Below, piece after piece: positions 10,046 through 19,500 of a DNA stretch of 20,153 nt (the stretch's first letter is position 1; the number at the start of each line of letters is the position of its first letter). The DNA is from Thamnocephalis sphaerospora (Eukaryota > Zoopagomycota > Zoopagomycetes > Zoopagales > Sigmoideomycetaceae): positions 1 to 20,153 of the forward strand of contig KZ992701.1 in assembly GCA_003614735.1 (NCBI GenBank). The letters are read 5' to 3'. A program made the translations under genes and the position numbers. The notes below the pieces were generated by a model, which did not search any database, was not told where the DNA came from, and worked only from the letters and a program-made list of their open reading frames with translations.

Positions 10046-10800
10046 CTACAGGAACTGCATCCGCATCTCACCCGGCTTGACCATGATCTTTTGCGAAATC
10101 TTCTCGTAGCGCTCCTCATCGCTGGCAGCCTGGACCACCATGACCGCGGTGAAGAAATCAAAGATGCCGATGAAGACAAAGATGAAGATGCACGTGTAGA
10201 TGTTGCGCAGATACGAGTCGGCATAGGTGTATACCGTGGCCTGGCAGCCAGGAATGGTGGACGGCGTACTCGCGCTGCAGACGGCCGAAGGAGCGGCAAA
10301 GTCTGTGGGATTAGCGAAGCCGCAGCATGGCGCATGCTCGTTCAGCCGCTGAAAGTTGTCGCGCAGCTCTTCATCCCAGGCCCGCCAGTGTGAGCCAAAG
10401 CCGTCGTACATGGTGAGTGTCTTGTACCAGACAAGAATGCCCATGATCACCTGCACGACGACGATGCCAATGACGGCAAAGCAGAATGTGATCATAAGGG
10501 GCTTGCGCGTTACCGGTTGCAAGTAGGCAAAGTAGCCGACAAGAGCGGTGAAGAGGACTATGGAACCAATAGCAATAAGGCCTATGATGGCGATGTTAGC
10601 GCTGCGGCTATGGTGCGCCACCAAGTGCGCTACCACGTACTCATGATATCGTCGGCCGTGACAACCGCATTACGACGCGCAGACCCCGCAGACGAGTCCG
10701 TGTAGAAATAAGCGCCGACGCCGACCGATGCAGCGCCCGCCAGGAAAAAGATGGTGTTCATTCCGAGGAACATCATCCGAATACTCTTTTGGATCGCCAT
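10046..10800 (-). CDS. Tetraspanin with CCG motif, 2 exons
   Basis: Four-pass membrane protein of the tetraspanin family, which organises membrane microdomains at the plasma membrane or endosomes. In transcript order the exons are 10800-10641 and 10581-10046, giving 231 aa. The intron 10640-10582 has a GTACGT donor, a GCTAAC branch site and an ATAG acceptor. Predicted membrane segments are about 12-33, 55-75, 83-105 and 195-218. The large extracellular loop (about 106-194) has PCCGF (C139, C140) plus C155 and C166, the four-Cys pattern of the family. A longer uninterrupted frame over the second exon begins at GTG 10636, but it would lose the first membrane helix. Which fungal tetraspanin class (Pls1, Tsp2 or Tsp3) this is I cannot say; the basidiomycete Tsp2 type is a guess. 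The gene converges on NTE1. Confidence 0.9.
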
Positions 10801-12221
10801 GGTGTACTACACTACGTCCAGAAACCAAGCTGAAGATGGGTGGATGGGCTGAAGACAGCTGTCGAGAAAAAGCGGGCAGACACAGTGGAAGGGTTAGCAA
10901 ATGGCATTAACGCTCAGCGTGCATGCCAGAGGAGGAACCGTCGGGAGAAAGGATGTCTGGTAGCGGCCAGGCGGCCAGAGCAAGCGAGAGGTGGCGCTCG
11001 AATATAAGGGGGCCCAGGGGCAGACGGGAGAGTGCCCAACTCAGCCGTTTCAGCCTCAAACGGCACTTGCAAGCATTAAAGTAATACAACGATAAGCGAA
11101 CGCAAATAACCGCTCGGCAGAAGCAAACGCTGCAAATACGGAAAAGACAGCGTGGCGCTCACGCAACATTCATGCAGCTTGTAGCGCTACCGCACGCGTG
11201 CGCTTGACATCAGCAGTACCTGTTTACAATGTAGCAATATGGATAGGTTGCACCACCTGCAAACGCGTGGCCAGGTGTTGCGAGATGGCCAAGCAGGCAA
11301 TACTGTAGGCGGTACAAATAGGCAAGACGGTACTAGATAGGCGGCGCGTCTTGCAAATACGAAGGCGCTGACTCGCAGGTAATTACAGGACAGACAGTAG
11401 TAAAGATGACAGCAGCAGATGCGTGGAGAAAGAGCAACTAGGTACAGGGGCGCAGCGAGAATGCGATAGCCGCCATATATGTGTGCGTACAGAGCACCGC
11501 GTGCTTGCGACGGAAACGGCAGGAGAACCAACGACAGTGGCGCCCAGACTGTACCGTGTGCGCATAGAACAATGACATACGCACGACGCAGCAAGCACAG
11601 ACAAAGCCCAACTGCGGCTGGCCTGCAGAGAAGGCGCCCGACACGGCAGACTGCTTACCAGCGTATTTGTGGCAAATTCAAGAGCCACACAGTGCGCCAA
11701 TCCGAGACGATGGCAGCAAGGATAGCTTGGCCGGAAGAAAGAGGTGTGGAGGTGGGGAGCGAGCGGGAAGCAACCAGGCCTAGCTGGCAGCAACTGGAGA
11801 ATGGTATCGGTGGACCCAAGAAAGGCGTGCGAGAAGAAAAGAAAAGCGGCCGTTGCTGTTGCGGCCAGCTTGGCAAGTACGACGATAGCCCTGAATGCCG
11901 CGCAAGCACTGTGTGCGCTGGGATAGGCGCGCAAAGTGGAGTACGGAGATCGCCATGGGAAAACGACCTGTCTGTGTTACGATAACAGATTATGTTTGGT
12001 CCAAAGCACATCTGCTCAAGGCTAGTGACGACAGGGGTGCAGCCCATGTGGTGGCAACAGCGTATAAAGTCGCGTACACTGCCGCACCAGCGCGTTTTCT
12101 TTTCGTCCTCCCGCCTCTTGTATTTGTCGTTTGATCTCGCCTATTTCACCGCTCGTCTTTTTTACTCTCTCGGTAGGTGTCGGCTCCTGTGTCGAGCTGC
12201 TCGCTGTGCGCCTGCCTGTCC
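10801..12221. other. Intergenic block without a recognisable gene (left part)
   Basis: No frame here gives a protein I recognise on either strand. Several overlapping open frames of 130-183 codons occur on both strands around 11187-12047, which points to a stop-poor composition and not to a gene. The part nearest 10800 is the promoter and 5' UTR of the tetraspanin; on that strand it contains CTAAC followed by a pyrimidine tract and CGACAG, so a 5'-UTR intron is possible. From 11700 to 11860 the plus strand is purine-rich, which is pyrimidine-rich on the tetraspanin strand. A TATAAG lies at 11003. No tRNA-like internal promoter pattern was found. Confidence 0.5.
12063..12175 (+). promoter_or_regulatory. 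Promoter-like block: TATAAAG followed by a pyrimidine tract
   Basis: TATAAAG at 12063-12069 is followed at 12093-12175 by a strongly T/C-rich stretch on the plus strand (cttttcgtcctcccgcctct and onward). This arrangement resembles the upstream regions of the confident plus-strand genes in this window. No confident coding sequence follows directly; the first ATGs are at 12223 and 12226, with a stop at 12298. Confidence 0.3.
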
Positions 12222-12752
12222 TATGATGATTGCTGTCGCCCCAGGCGAAAGACTGGACGTAAAACACGTACCACTCTGTGTAGAGAACACTAGCATATAG
12301 CCAAACTCTTTTCTGAGACTATTGCGCACACGCAAACGCTGTGTTCATACAAAGCTGCAGTCGGCACCCGAGCTAACGTTGGCTTGTGATCTGTCGCGCG
12401 TAGATTGTCTCTCCTAAACACCGCCATTGGCTTTGTCGCCTGGTAGGTATGCGGTTGCGTTGTTGCTGGCGCCGAGTATGTTGGATGTGATTTTTCTTTG
12501 TGTATCATCAAATCCTGAACAAGAGCATTCTTGTTGGTGTTGAAACCATATTCTGATCCTTCGTTCTACAACTGTAGCGGGTGCATGTGTGTGTAGCATC
12601 GTTGTTAACGGTTGCTGTTGCTGTGCTGGTGTAGATAACGGTCGTGGCACATCGTCGGCAGTGCCGCTGCAAACTGTACCAGGTAAGCGTGCCGTTCCTT
12701 TCCCACCTTTTGGCGTACGACCTCCAGTTTTCTTTTGTCGGTCCACAGCGCA
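12222..12752. other. Intergenic block without a recognisable gene (right part)
   Basis: Short open stretches occur in all plus frames, with several CTAAC/CTAAA/TTAAC motifs and YAG sites, so an intron-rich gene with tiny exons cannot be excluded. No combination gave a convincing protein. The 122-codon minus-strand frame at 12414-12782 has no recognisable motif. The block is richer in T and G than its neighbours. Confidence 0.4.
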
Positions 12753-12765
12753 ATGATGCTTTACC

Positions 12766-12974
12766 ATGCTAATACGGAGCAACGAGTACCATTTGGTGCC
12801 CGAGCATGCCGAGATCTTTCTCTATTCCCTGATGCGCTACACGAACCCCCACCGTATTTTGGCAGTTTTGATGCACGTCTAACATTTGCGTTATGCTGTG
12901 CCTTGCGTATAGGTATGTTGCAATATGTTGGCAGGGTCTGCCGTGATGTTGGATTGCGTACGGTACGCAAATAA
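12766..12974 (+). CDS. Candidate very small spliced gene of unknown function (about 49 aa)
   Basis: Not recognised. ATG 12766 follows a pyrimidine-rich stretch and sits in an ACCATG context. Exon 12766-12853 joins exon 12913-12974 through a 59-nt intron with donor GTATTT, branch GTCTAAC (12876-12882) and acceptor TATAG, giving about 49 aa ending in RTVRK. The TAA stop (12972-12974) overlaps AATAAA, as in the ZNRD2-like gene. Alternatives: an unspliced 73-codon frame from ATG 12753 that shares the same stop; use of the acceptor at 12934, which keeps another frame open to the stop at 13051-13053; or no gene at all, the region being the 5' part of the PPTase transcript. The PPTase start lies 127 bp after this stop. 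Confidence 0.25.
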
Positions 12975-13101
12975 AATACTAGTGCTAGATGTAAATGTGT
13001 TGCTGATTGCGCACGCTGTGGATCTGTTGGGCGACGAATACAACATGGTGTAGACACACTGAGCAAGTGCACTGGTGACTGATGCTGAAATACGTCATAG
13101 T

Positions 13102-14205
13102 ATGGCCAAAGTGGTGCTTGATCAGTGGCTGTTCTGTACCGCAGACTGGCATCTTGATGAACAGGTGTGTACGTGTGATGATGCACCACTACTTGTTGCT
13201 CTAAAGCACGCCCGTTAGCAATTCAACACTCTTATTGCACTGCTCCCACCCGACGAAGTGCGTCACGTTCTACGCTTTCGTCGTCGACACGATCAGCTGC
13301 GGTCGCTGGCTGGCCGTCTACTTGCACGCTGTTGGTTGGCACAACATTTGCGCAAGGCGTGGTCGCATATTGTCATAGCACGCGGTCCAGATGGCAAACC
13401 CAGATATCAGGTGCGACAAAAGCATCGGCCACGTCTACTCTCAGTGCTCTTACCGGCCACGCGACTCAGTTGGACGCATGTGATGCTGAAGCCAAGCGCC
13501 AGGTGGACTTTAACATTTCACACGATGGCAACTGGGTAGCCTTTGTAGGCGCACTGAGCGTCGCTGACTTGTCCACCAGTCTGCAGATTGGCGTTGACGT
13601 GGTGGAGACGGTCGAGACTGAGGATCCCGAAATGCTTCTCGCGTCCTTGCGCGACCAAGTAGGGTATTGGGTAATCTGCACACTACACTCTTGCATGTGC
13701 ACTAACGATACGTTGCCATTTCAGTTCTCGCCTGCAGAATGGGCGGGCATCCATGGCAGCGTCAATGGTGTACAGGATGTGGTGCGACGCATGTACGCAC
13801 ACTGGGCACTGAAGGAAGCGTATACCAAAGCAACAGGGCATGGTATTACTGGCGGGCCGCCGTTAGCACAAGTGGTATTCTCCCTGGCCGATTACAACAG
13901 GCAGGCGGAGCAGGCAAGTGAGAACAACAGGTGTGTGTCGTACTGCTGCGCTAACGTAAAGCGACGCACTACAGACAACTGGCATCGACCAGATAAGCGT
14001 TTGCGTACAAGGTCGACCTATGCCAGAGTGGCGTTTTGCATTGCATACTGTCGACAGCACTCATTATGCGGCGGTGGCACTGCAGGCGGATACTATTGAC
14101 CATAGTGCATCGTCAAACATGCACTCGTGCTTTACATTCATCACGCATCAGCAGCTCCACAAGTGGCTGGAAAAGGATGCACATCCATGGCAGAATTGCC
14201 CATAG
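13102..14205 (+). CDS. LYS5: Lys5/AASDHPPT-type 4'-phosphopantetheinyl transferase, 5 exons
   Basis: Transfers 4'-phosphopantetheine from CoA to a conserved Ser of carrier proteins, such as alpha-aminoadipate reductase (lysine synthesis) and, where present, fatty-acid, polyketide or peptide synthases. Exons 13102-13164, 13219-13410, 13470-13658, 13725-13913 and 13975-14205 give 287 aa, a normal length for the Sfp/Lys5 class. Visible motifs: QWLFCTADW at the N-terminus, GRLLARCWLAQ, GKPRY, FNISHDGNW (99-107), GVDVVE with Mg ligand Asp128, FSPAEW, and HWALKEAYTKATGHGI with K178, E179 and K183. The C-terminus WRFALHTVDSTHYAAVAL fits the AASDHPPT group. The last intron is best read as GC-AG (13914-13974); the alternative is 13931-13997 with a GT donor and a poor AAG acceptor. 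Intron 13659-13724 is 66 nt without a stop, so retention would keep the frame. Confidence 0.9.
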
Positions 14206-14228
14206 TAACGTGTAGCTCGTGCACGGGA

Positions 14229-14234
14229 TTTATT
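14229..14234 (-). terminator. AATAAA polyadenylation signal of DPH1 (minus strand)
   Basis: TTTATT on the plus strand reads AATAAA on the DPH1 strand, 27 bp after its stop. It lies inside the 56-bp gap to the convergent PPTase stop, so the two 3' UTRs probably overlap as antisense RNA. Confidence 0.6.
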
Positions 14235-14261
14235 CTACAGCGCTCGACAATGGGCAACACA

Positions 14262-16320
14262 CTATGCTGTTGATGGCTGCTCGGCAGGAACAGCAGCGGT
14301 TGTAGCAGATGTCGTGGCCTGTGCACGCTTGGCGCGCGCACCACGACCATGGTTGACTGTCCAGGGGCCAAGGCTGTCCTGTGCATAAAAGTCCATCGGA
14401 TATACCGACTGCCACTCTATCACATCCAGCGCAACGGCCGCTTCGTATGGCGAAAGAAGTGGCTTTGGAAATGCGTAGCCCCAGTCGATGGAAAGACGTG
14501 GACAGGCAATCTGCACCCAGCTATTGCATCAAAGCCAGAAAGGCAGGCGTTAGTATACCGCTGTTGGCAGCCGTTGTTTGACAGACACAACTTACGCATC
14601 CACATCGTCAAAGAGGTCAAGCTTGCTGGGAAAGATTTCCGAAAGAAGCACCGTAATGTATTCTCGACCGCTGGCAGTAATCTTTTCCTTGAGAAACTGT
14701 GCCAATAAATGCTCGACTTAGTCCAGATGCCACAACGTGCTGCGCTTAGGCCACTCACCTCCATCACTTTGGGGCTGCCCTGGCGGCCTAGCGTGCCCAG
14801 AATTAGGCCAATTCGTTTGGCCTGTCGGGCTGTATTGATGGCGTGCTTCCGTAGCGAGTGCATCTCTGCGTGGTCGTAACGCTCGCGCGTAAACTTTTTC
14901 GCATACGGATCATAGCGATAAGCAGCTAGGTCTGGATTCATGATCATCATCGACTCTAGATGGAACCGGCCGTCGCCAAGATAGCTGAACGCAGCAGAAT
15001 TACGCGAGTGCAGTGGACATCCAATGACCAAGTGGTTAGCTACGGTCTTACGGGACTGTTTCCATAGCCGCGTCCTTGTTGCGGCACAACGTACATCAAC
15101 ACGTCCTGGTCAGGTAGCTTGGGCGAAGTGCAGCCAAGAATCTCGCCCGGCGACAGCGGTTTGGCCTGTGGCACTGTTACCGTATAATCCGCCGACAGCA
15201 CTTGTTTGGCAGCCTAGTGCGATGCCAGCATCAGTCATGCGTCCAGTCCAGGTATGCTCACGCCACCTCACCTGCAATGCAGCAACAAACTGGATTGTGC
15301 CGACGATAACCAGGCGCTTTCCAGGCTCCAGATTCTTGCGCACAGTATCGACAAAGTGCTGCGTATCGATGCCAATGTCGACAAATACATACATTGTCTT
15401 GATGGAAGTTACATCAACCGGAACTGCATATCGCGTCAGCCACTGTATAGCGTACACACTTTGCTGCCACCATTGCCATTGCGCTTACCAAGACAGCTGT
15501 GGCCGTAGTGGACCATAAAGTCGCAGCCAAGCGCACGTGCAGTAAAGTCGTCTACGCAGCATGCGCCGTAGGTAACATCTCCCATGATAACGGTGTCCAC
15601 TCCGCAAAAGCTATGCGTGCATTGGTTAGTAACTTTTGATCCGTTTGAGTGGCGGTGCATGTCACATACCTTTCCAGGATGTCGGATATGGCACAGGCAA
15701 ACATCAAAATGCCTTCCGGGAACTGGAGTGCCACTGCAGACGCAGGTAAGTGTACGCTGTGGCAAAGGCAATGGCAGTGCGCCTGACTGTATGGTACCCA
15801 CCTCGCTTTGCATTGGCGCGGCGAACCTGCCAGACCGTCTTGAATATCTCAAAGTTGTAGTTGGACGGCAGCTGATGGACGGTCGTGCTGACGTTACCGA
15901 ATGCACGTTCAGCGGTGCTCCCGCTCTCGTCTCTTACCTGTGCCACCGCCTCTTTCAGCTGAGGGTCCTCAAGAATGTCGCTTGGGATCTGGTTGGCTAT
16001 GCGTGCCTTTGACGCGTTTCCTGTGCGTGCCGCTGTGCATTTGTAGCGGCAGCGTAAGCTCAAACCGACACATGCTGCGCCACTTTCTGCGCTTGTCGGC
16101 CGCATCACATACGTTTTACAACACCAAGGTCTTCGATGCCTGCCGTTTCGGCTGCTTCGGTGCGCCGTGCTGCGGCACGCCCAACAAAGCGCCGGCGTGG
16201 CTTTTTGCCGCCTGCACCGACACCACCGTCATTGACTGCGAGTGGTGGTGCGCTGGCGTCTGCCAAAGCATTTGGCGCTGGCGTTGCGTCGTTGATAGAA
16301 CTCGACGCTGTGTCAGTCAT
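14262..16320 (-). CDS. DPH1: DPH1, diphthamide synthase subunit (2-(3-amino-3-carboxypropyl)histidine synthase), 10 exons
   Basis: Iron-sulfur subunit that, with Dph2, moves the 3-amino-3-carboxypropyl group of S-adenosylmethionine onto a His of elongation factor 2, the first step of diphthamide formation. Exons in transcript order: 16320-16113, 16020-15938, 15871-15802, 15733-15670, 15610-15489, 15423-15272, 15213-15095, 14984-14759, 14696-14596 and 14520-14262, giving 467 aa. Key stretches: [93 protein letters not shown] and [10 protein letters not shown]. The three cluster cysteines correspond to C159, C261 and C388, all present. The first 60 residues are low-complexity (Ala, Ser, Pro) and then basic (KKPRRR). 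The first ATG after the RhoGAP gene is taken as the start. Intron 15872-15937 (66 nt) has no stop and keeps the frame. Confidence 0.95.
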
Positions 16321-16505
16321 GGCCGAGGGAATCTGACAGGTGAAGAGGGAAAGAATAAGAGATTCGCGCGTTTTCTCATTTTCCACCAATGATGCAGTGT
16401 TGGGTTGGAAAATGAATACATTGTACTGTAGCGCAAACGACTTGGAGACGACGAGTAAATAAAGATGGATCACTGCTACAACAGCATAGATTGATCCTAG
16501 AAGCG
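16321..16505 (-). promoter_or_regulatory. Gap between the RhoGAP stop and the DPH1 start
   Basis: These 185 bp must hold the 3' end of the Bem2-like gene and the promoter of DPH1, which are transcribed in the same direction. I see no AATAAA on that strand; an AATAAA at 16457-16462 is on the opposite strand and has no gene before it. Confidence 0.4.
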
Positions 16506-19500
16506 CTACGATTGCGACGCAGGGAACAGCTGGCTCTCGCGCGAGTGCGGTCCGTCAGGACCACGATGACCACCAAACAGCATAAACGTCTCGTCGTTTC
16601 CGTCAGGCATGGTGTCTCCACCCTCCTCGCCCTGCTCCAGATTAGCAGCCTCATCTTCGACAGCGCCATTAAGCTGTTCATCACCATCCACATCCTCTTC
16701 GGCGTCGCCGCCTTCCTGGCTGTCCAGGTCGAAGAACCAGTGGTACTGCAGAATGTAGTTCTTGATGATGTTTTGGTGATATCCGAGGTTGTTGATGTTG
16801 GCACCCATGCTGCCCGGACCAGCCGGCGCGCGAATAAGAGAGGGGCCAAATACAATGGCAAGATTGGTTGCATACATGTGATTGACTTCCTCAAAGTCGG
16901 TCACTCTGTAAGGTGGATCGTGCTGGTTAGCTCCAAATGTCGAGGCAGGCAGACCGAGCAGTGCCGCTTCGTCTTACCGCTCCAGGTGCTCGATTAGCCG
17001 GCGGAACGTGATGTAATTTCGGCGTGGCAGCATGGCAAGCAGGTCTTTGAGGGCAAACATGCGGTCGTTGTACTCTTCCATTTCTGTGCAGCCGTAAACA
17101 GGGGCGCGTAAGTACGTCGGCAGTACTAGCAGCTGTGGACATGATGGTCACTTACGAATGGCGCTGATAAATTCGCCGTACAGCTGGTTGGTAAGCAGCG
17201 GCTCTGGCAGCTCGCGGAAAAACTGTTTCAGCACACCCGCCACCGCGTTGATGTCGCCCCATTCTTCTGAAGACAGATCAACAGCATGTGCGTCTACGTG
17301 CATAGGGCATGGTCAGTTGCCGCGTCGGTGAATACGTTGTGCAACATCCACGGTACACACCTCGATTGAACTCATTGCGAAGCCGATCGATGGCCGACTG
17401 CATGCCAGGAACACGGTAAATGCCTACTTCCTCGATACCTAAATGCAGCACACAGAATGAGCATGGCCGGTGGCAAAATGCGTCGGTTTGCAATGAGCAC
17501 ATACCGCGAAGCTCAATCTCTACGATGCACTTTTCTACCGCAATCGGCAGCTGATCGCCAGGCATGAGCAGCTCTAGATCCACGCCAAATGCTAAAGCAG
17601 CGAAACACGAAGACCTGATTAGCATCGTGGACACGCTGGCGTTGCCACATCGTTTGCGCATATACATACTTGGCGTGCGGTGCTCCGGCTCTGGTATTGC
17701 CGGGACAGGCGGCACCTCATCTGGAACAGCAGACGCTCCCTCGGCATTGGCCGGTAGCGTGGAAAGTCGCTTGATGGCTGTATCGCGAGACACCGTCTCG
17801 ATCGACTCGATCCACTGCTCCATGACCTGGTGATCGGCCGCCTGCAGCAGATGCTGGCCGCCCTCCTCGGTAACCACTCGGAAGACGTAGGGCCGCTTGG
17901 TGTAGCCATGCTCTATGTGTGCTTGTGCGTTCACCAGGTTGATGACGGCGGACGGACGGGTGGACGCCTTGCGCAGCGGCCGACCTGCATTGGCGTTCAG
18001 CGATGAGCCACGCTGGGACACGGGTGGCGCGTTTTGTGCGTGCGATGTATCCGGCTCGTCCACTGCACCGGACGATGCGCCTATAACGCCCTTCATCAGC
18101 CGCATCACGCCCTTGATCTTGCCGCCACTGTGACTACCGTTGCTACTGGTGTGGCTCATGCTGATGCCGCCCTGTACGGACTTTGAGTCGCTTTCCTGGC
18201 GTCGGTGCACAGTCACATCACGTTCACGCAGATCTCTTTCCAGCCGCTCGCGCTCCTTGCTATCTCGTCGCGCCTTCTCCTGCTGCTCGCTGATCAGGCG
18301 CTGGAAAACGCGCGTCGTCTTTTGCAGTCGCGTGTTGCCCGCCAGGTTCAATTTGGGTGCGTGCATGACTTCCTTTTGGGTCAGCTCTTGTAGTGTCCGC
18401 CAGTTGGTTTGCTGCGTAAGAGCATCTGGAGTGAGCAGGAACGCGCAGGCGGTACTGGGGTTCGATGTCGCCGACTCGGACTGTGCCTGATATTGGCGCA
18501 GCAGATCGACCATACGGTGTATATGGTTGCCCCGCTCGAGACTGAACGTGTTTGCATCCTCTAGCAGCGTATCCGGTAGGCTGTAGTAGATTTGCAGCAT
18601 GCTTTCCAGCGCCCAACCAATGCATGGTACCAGCTGGATAGCACGCGAGCGCGATGCGTTTTTGGAGCCGCTCGATCGCGGAGCGCTTGGCTGCATAGGG
18701 AGCTCGTTGGTGAACAGACTCCATAGATACTCGACGCCGACACCGCGACGGAGCGCCACTTCTACCCAGGCGCGCGAAAACAGGCGCGACTCGGGGCTGA
18801 TAAGGGCACTGGCGATTGCACGTTCGACCAACGACGGCACGCGATGCTGGCCGCCCTGAGTGTCGATGACTGCCGCATCTGGCGCAATGATAAGCGAAGC
18901 CGTTTGCTCGCTGCACAGAGTAATGATCTCCAGCAACCGGTTGATGCGTTCTACCCGCTGCGACAGCGTAATCTTTGCACTGACCAGCTGGGAGATGACC
19001 CAGGTACGTATGCGCTCGCGGAACTGGCAGCACCTCTGAATGGACCAGGGCAGCGCTGTCAAGACGCGCGAGGTTGAGCCGGCGCACAAGCTGCGGTCAA
19101 GTGTGGTAAAGATATCCGGTAGCATGAGCTCGTCGTCAACCGGCTGCGCGCGCCGCTGGTTTGGATACCAGGCAAGCGGATCGAGTGTCTGCGTCTCCAG
19201 CACAGAGGCAGCCTGCACCCAGTCGGACAGACTGATCTGACGGAAGATCACCGCCGCTGCTGTATTCAGCGACGTCAGGGTGGATCGTGGCGAGTCGGTG
19301 TCCAGGTCGGGGACACAAGGCAGCGGCTGCACCTCCAGATTGGCAAGCGAGCTGTCGCTAGCTGGTTCCAGGGACTTGCGCAGGATCCAGTTCAGCGTTA
19401 CGCCGGCCGTCGACTTGATCTCAAATCCAATTCGCCGCAGTGTCGGGTCCTCCTCCTCGGTGAATCGCGCCGAGTCCTTGACCGCCTGCCGCATCAGACG

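Noticed and set aside
10046-10636. Tetraspanin as a single exon starting at GTG 10636
   Set aside because: It would lack the first membrane helix. Splicing to 10800-10641 with standard signals restores a complete four-helix protein.
11131-11363. Repeated TGCAAATACG word (near 11131 and 11352)
   Set aside because: Only two copies of about ten bases with unrelated flanks; not enough to call a repeat or a binding site.
11383-11985. Overlapping open frames of 168 codons (+, 11479-11985) and 183 codons (-, 11383-11934)
   Set aside because: Both strands are open over the same stretch, the translations are low-complexity (Ser/Cys/Leu or Arg/Gly rich), no motif is recognised and no splice extension improves them. 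Best explained by a stop-poor promoter region.
12223-12315. Box C-like ATGATGA (12223-12229) and CTGA (about 12312) suggesting a C/D snoRNA
   Set aside because: The flanks do not form a convincing terminal stem, no C'/D' pair or guide complementarity was recognised, and such short motifs occur by chance.
12766-13164. Extension of the PPTase N-terminus through upstream exons (12766 onward, joined at about 13100)
   Set aside because: A donor and acceptor can be found that fit the frame, but Lys5-type enzymes start close to the QWLF motif, and ATG 13102 already gives a full-length protein. The possibility is kept open only through the low-confidence small-gene entry.
12414-13189. Minus-strand open frames of 122 and 142 codons (12414-12782 and 12761-13189)
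   Set aside because: The second covers PPTase exon 1 on the opposite strand and both have shadow-like composition; no domain or motif is visible.
16457-16462. AATAAA on the plus strand near the Bem2-like stop
   Set aside because: No plus-strand gene ends before it; the genes on both sides are on the minus strand.
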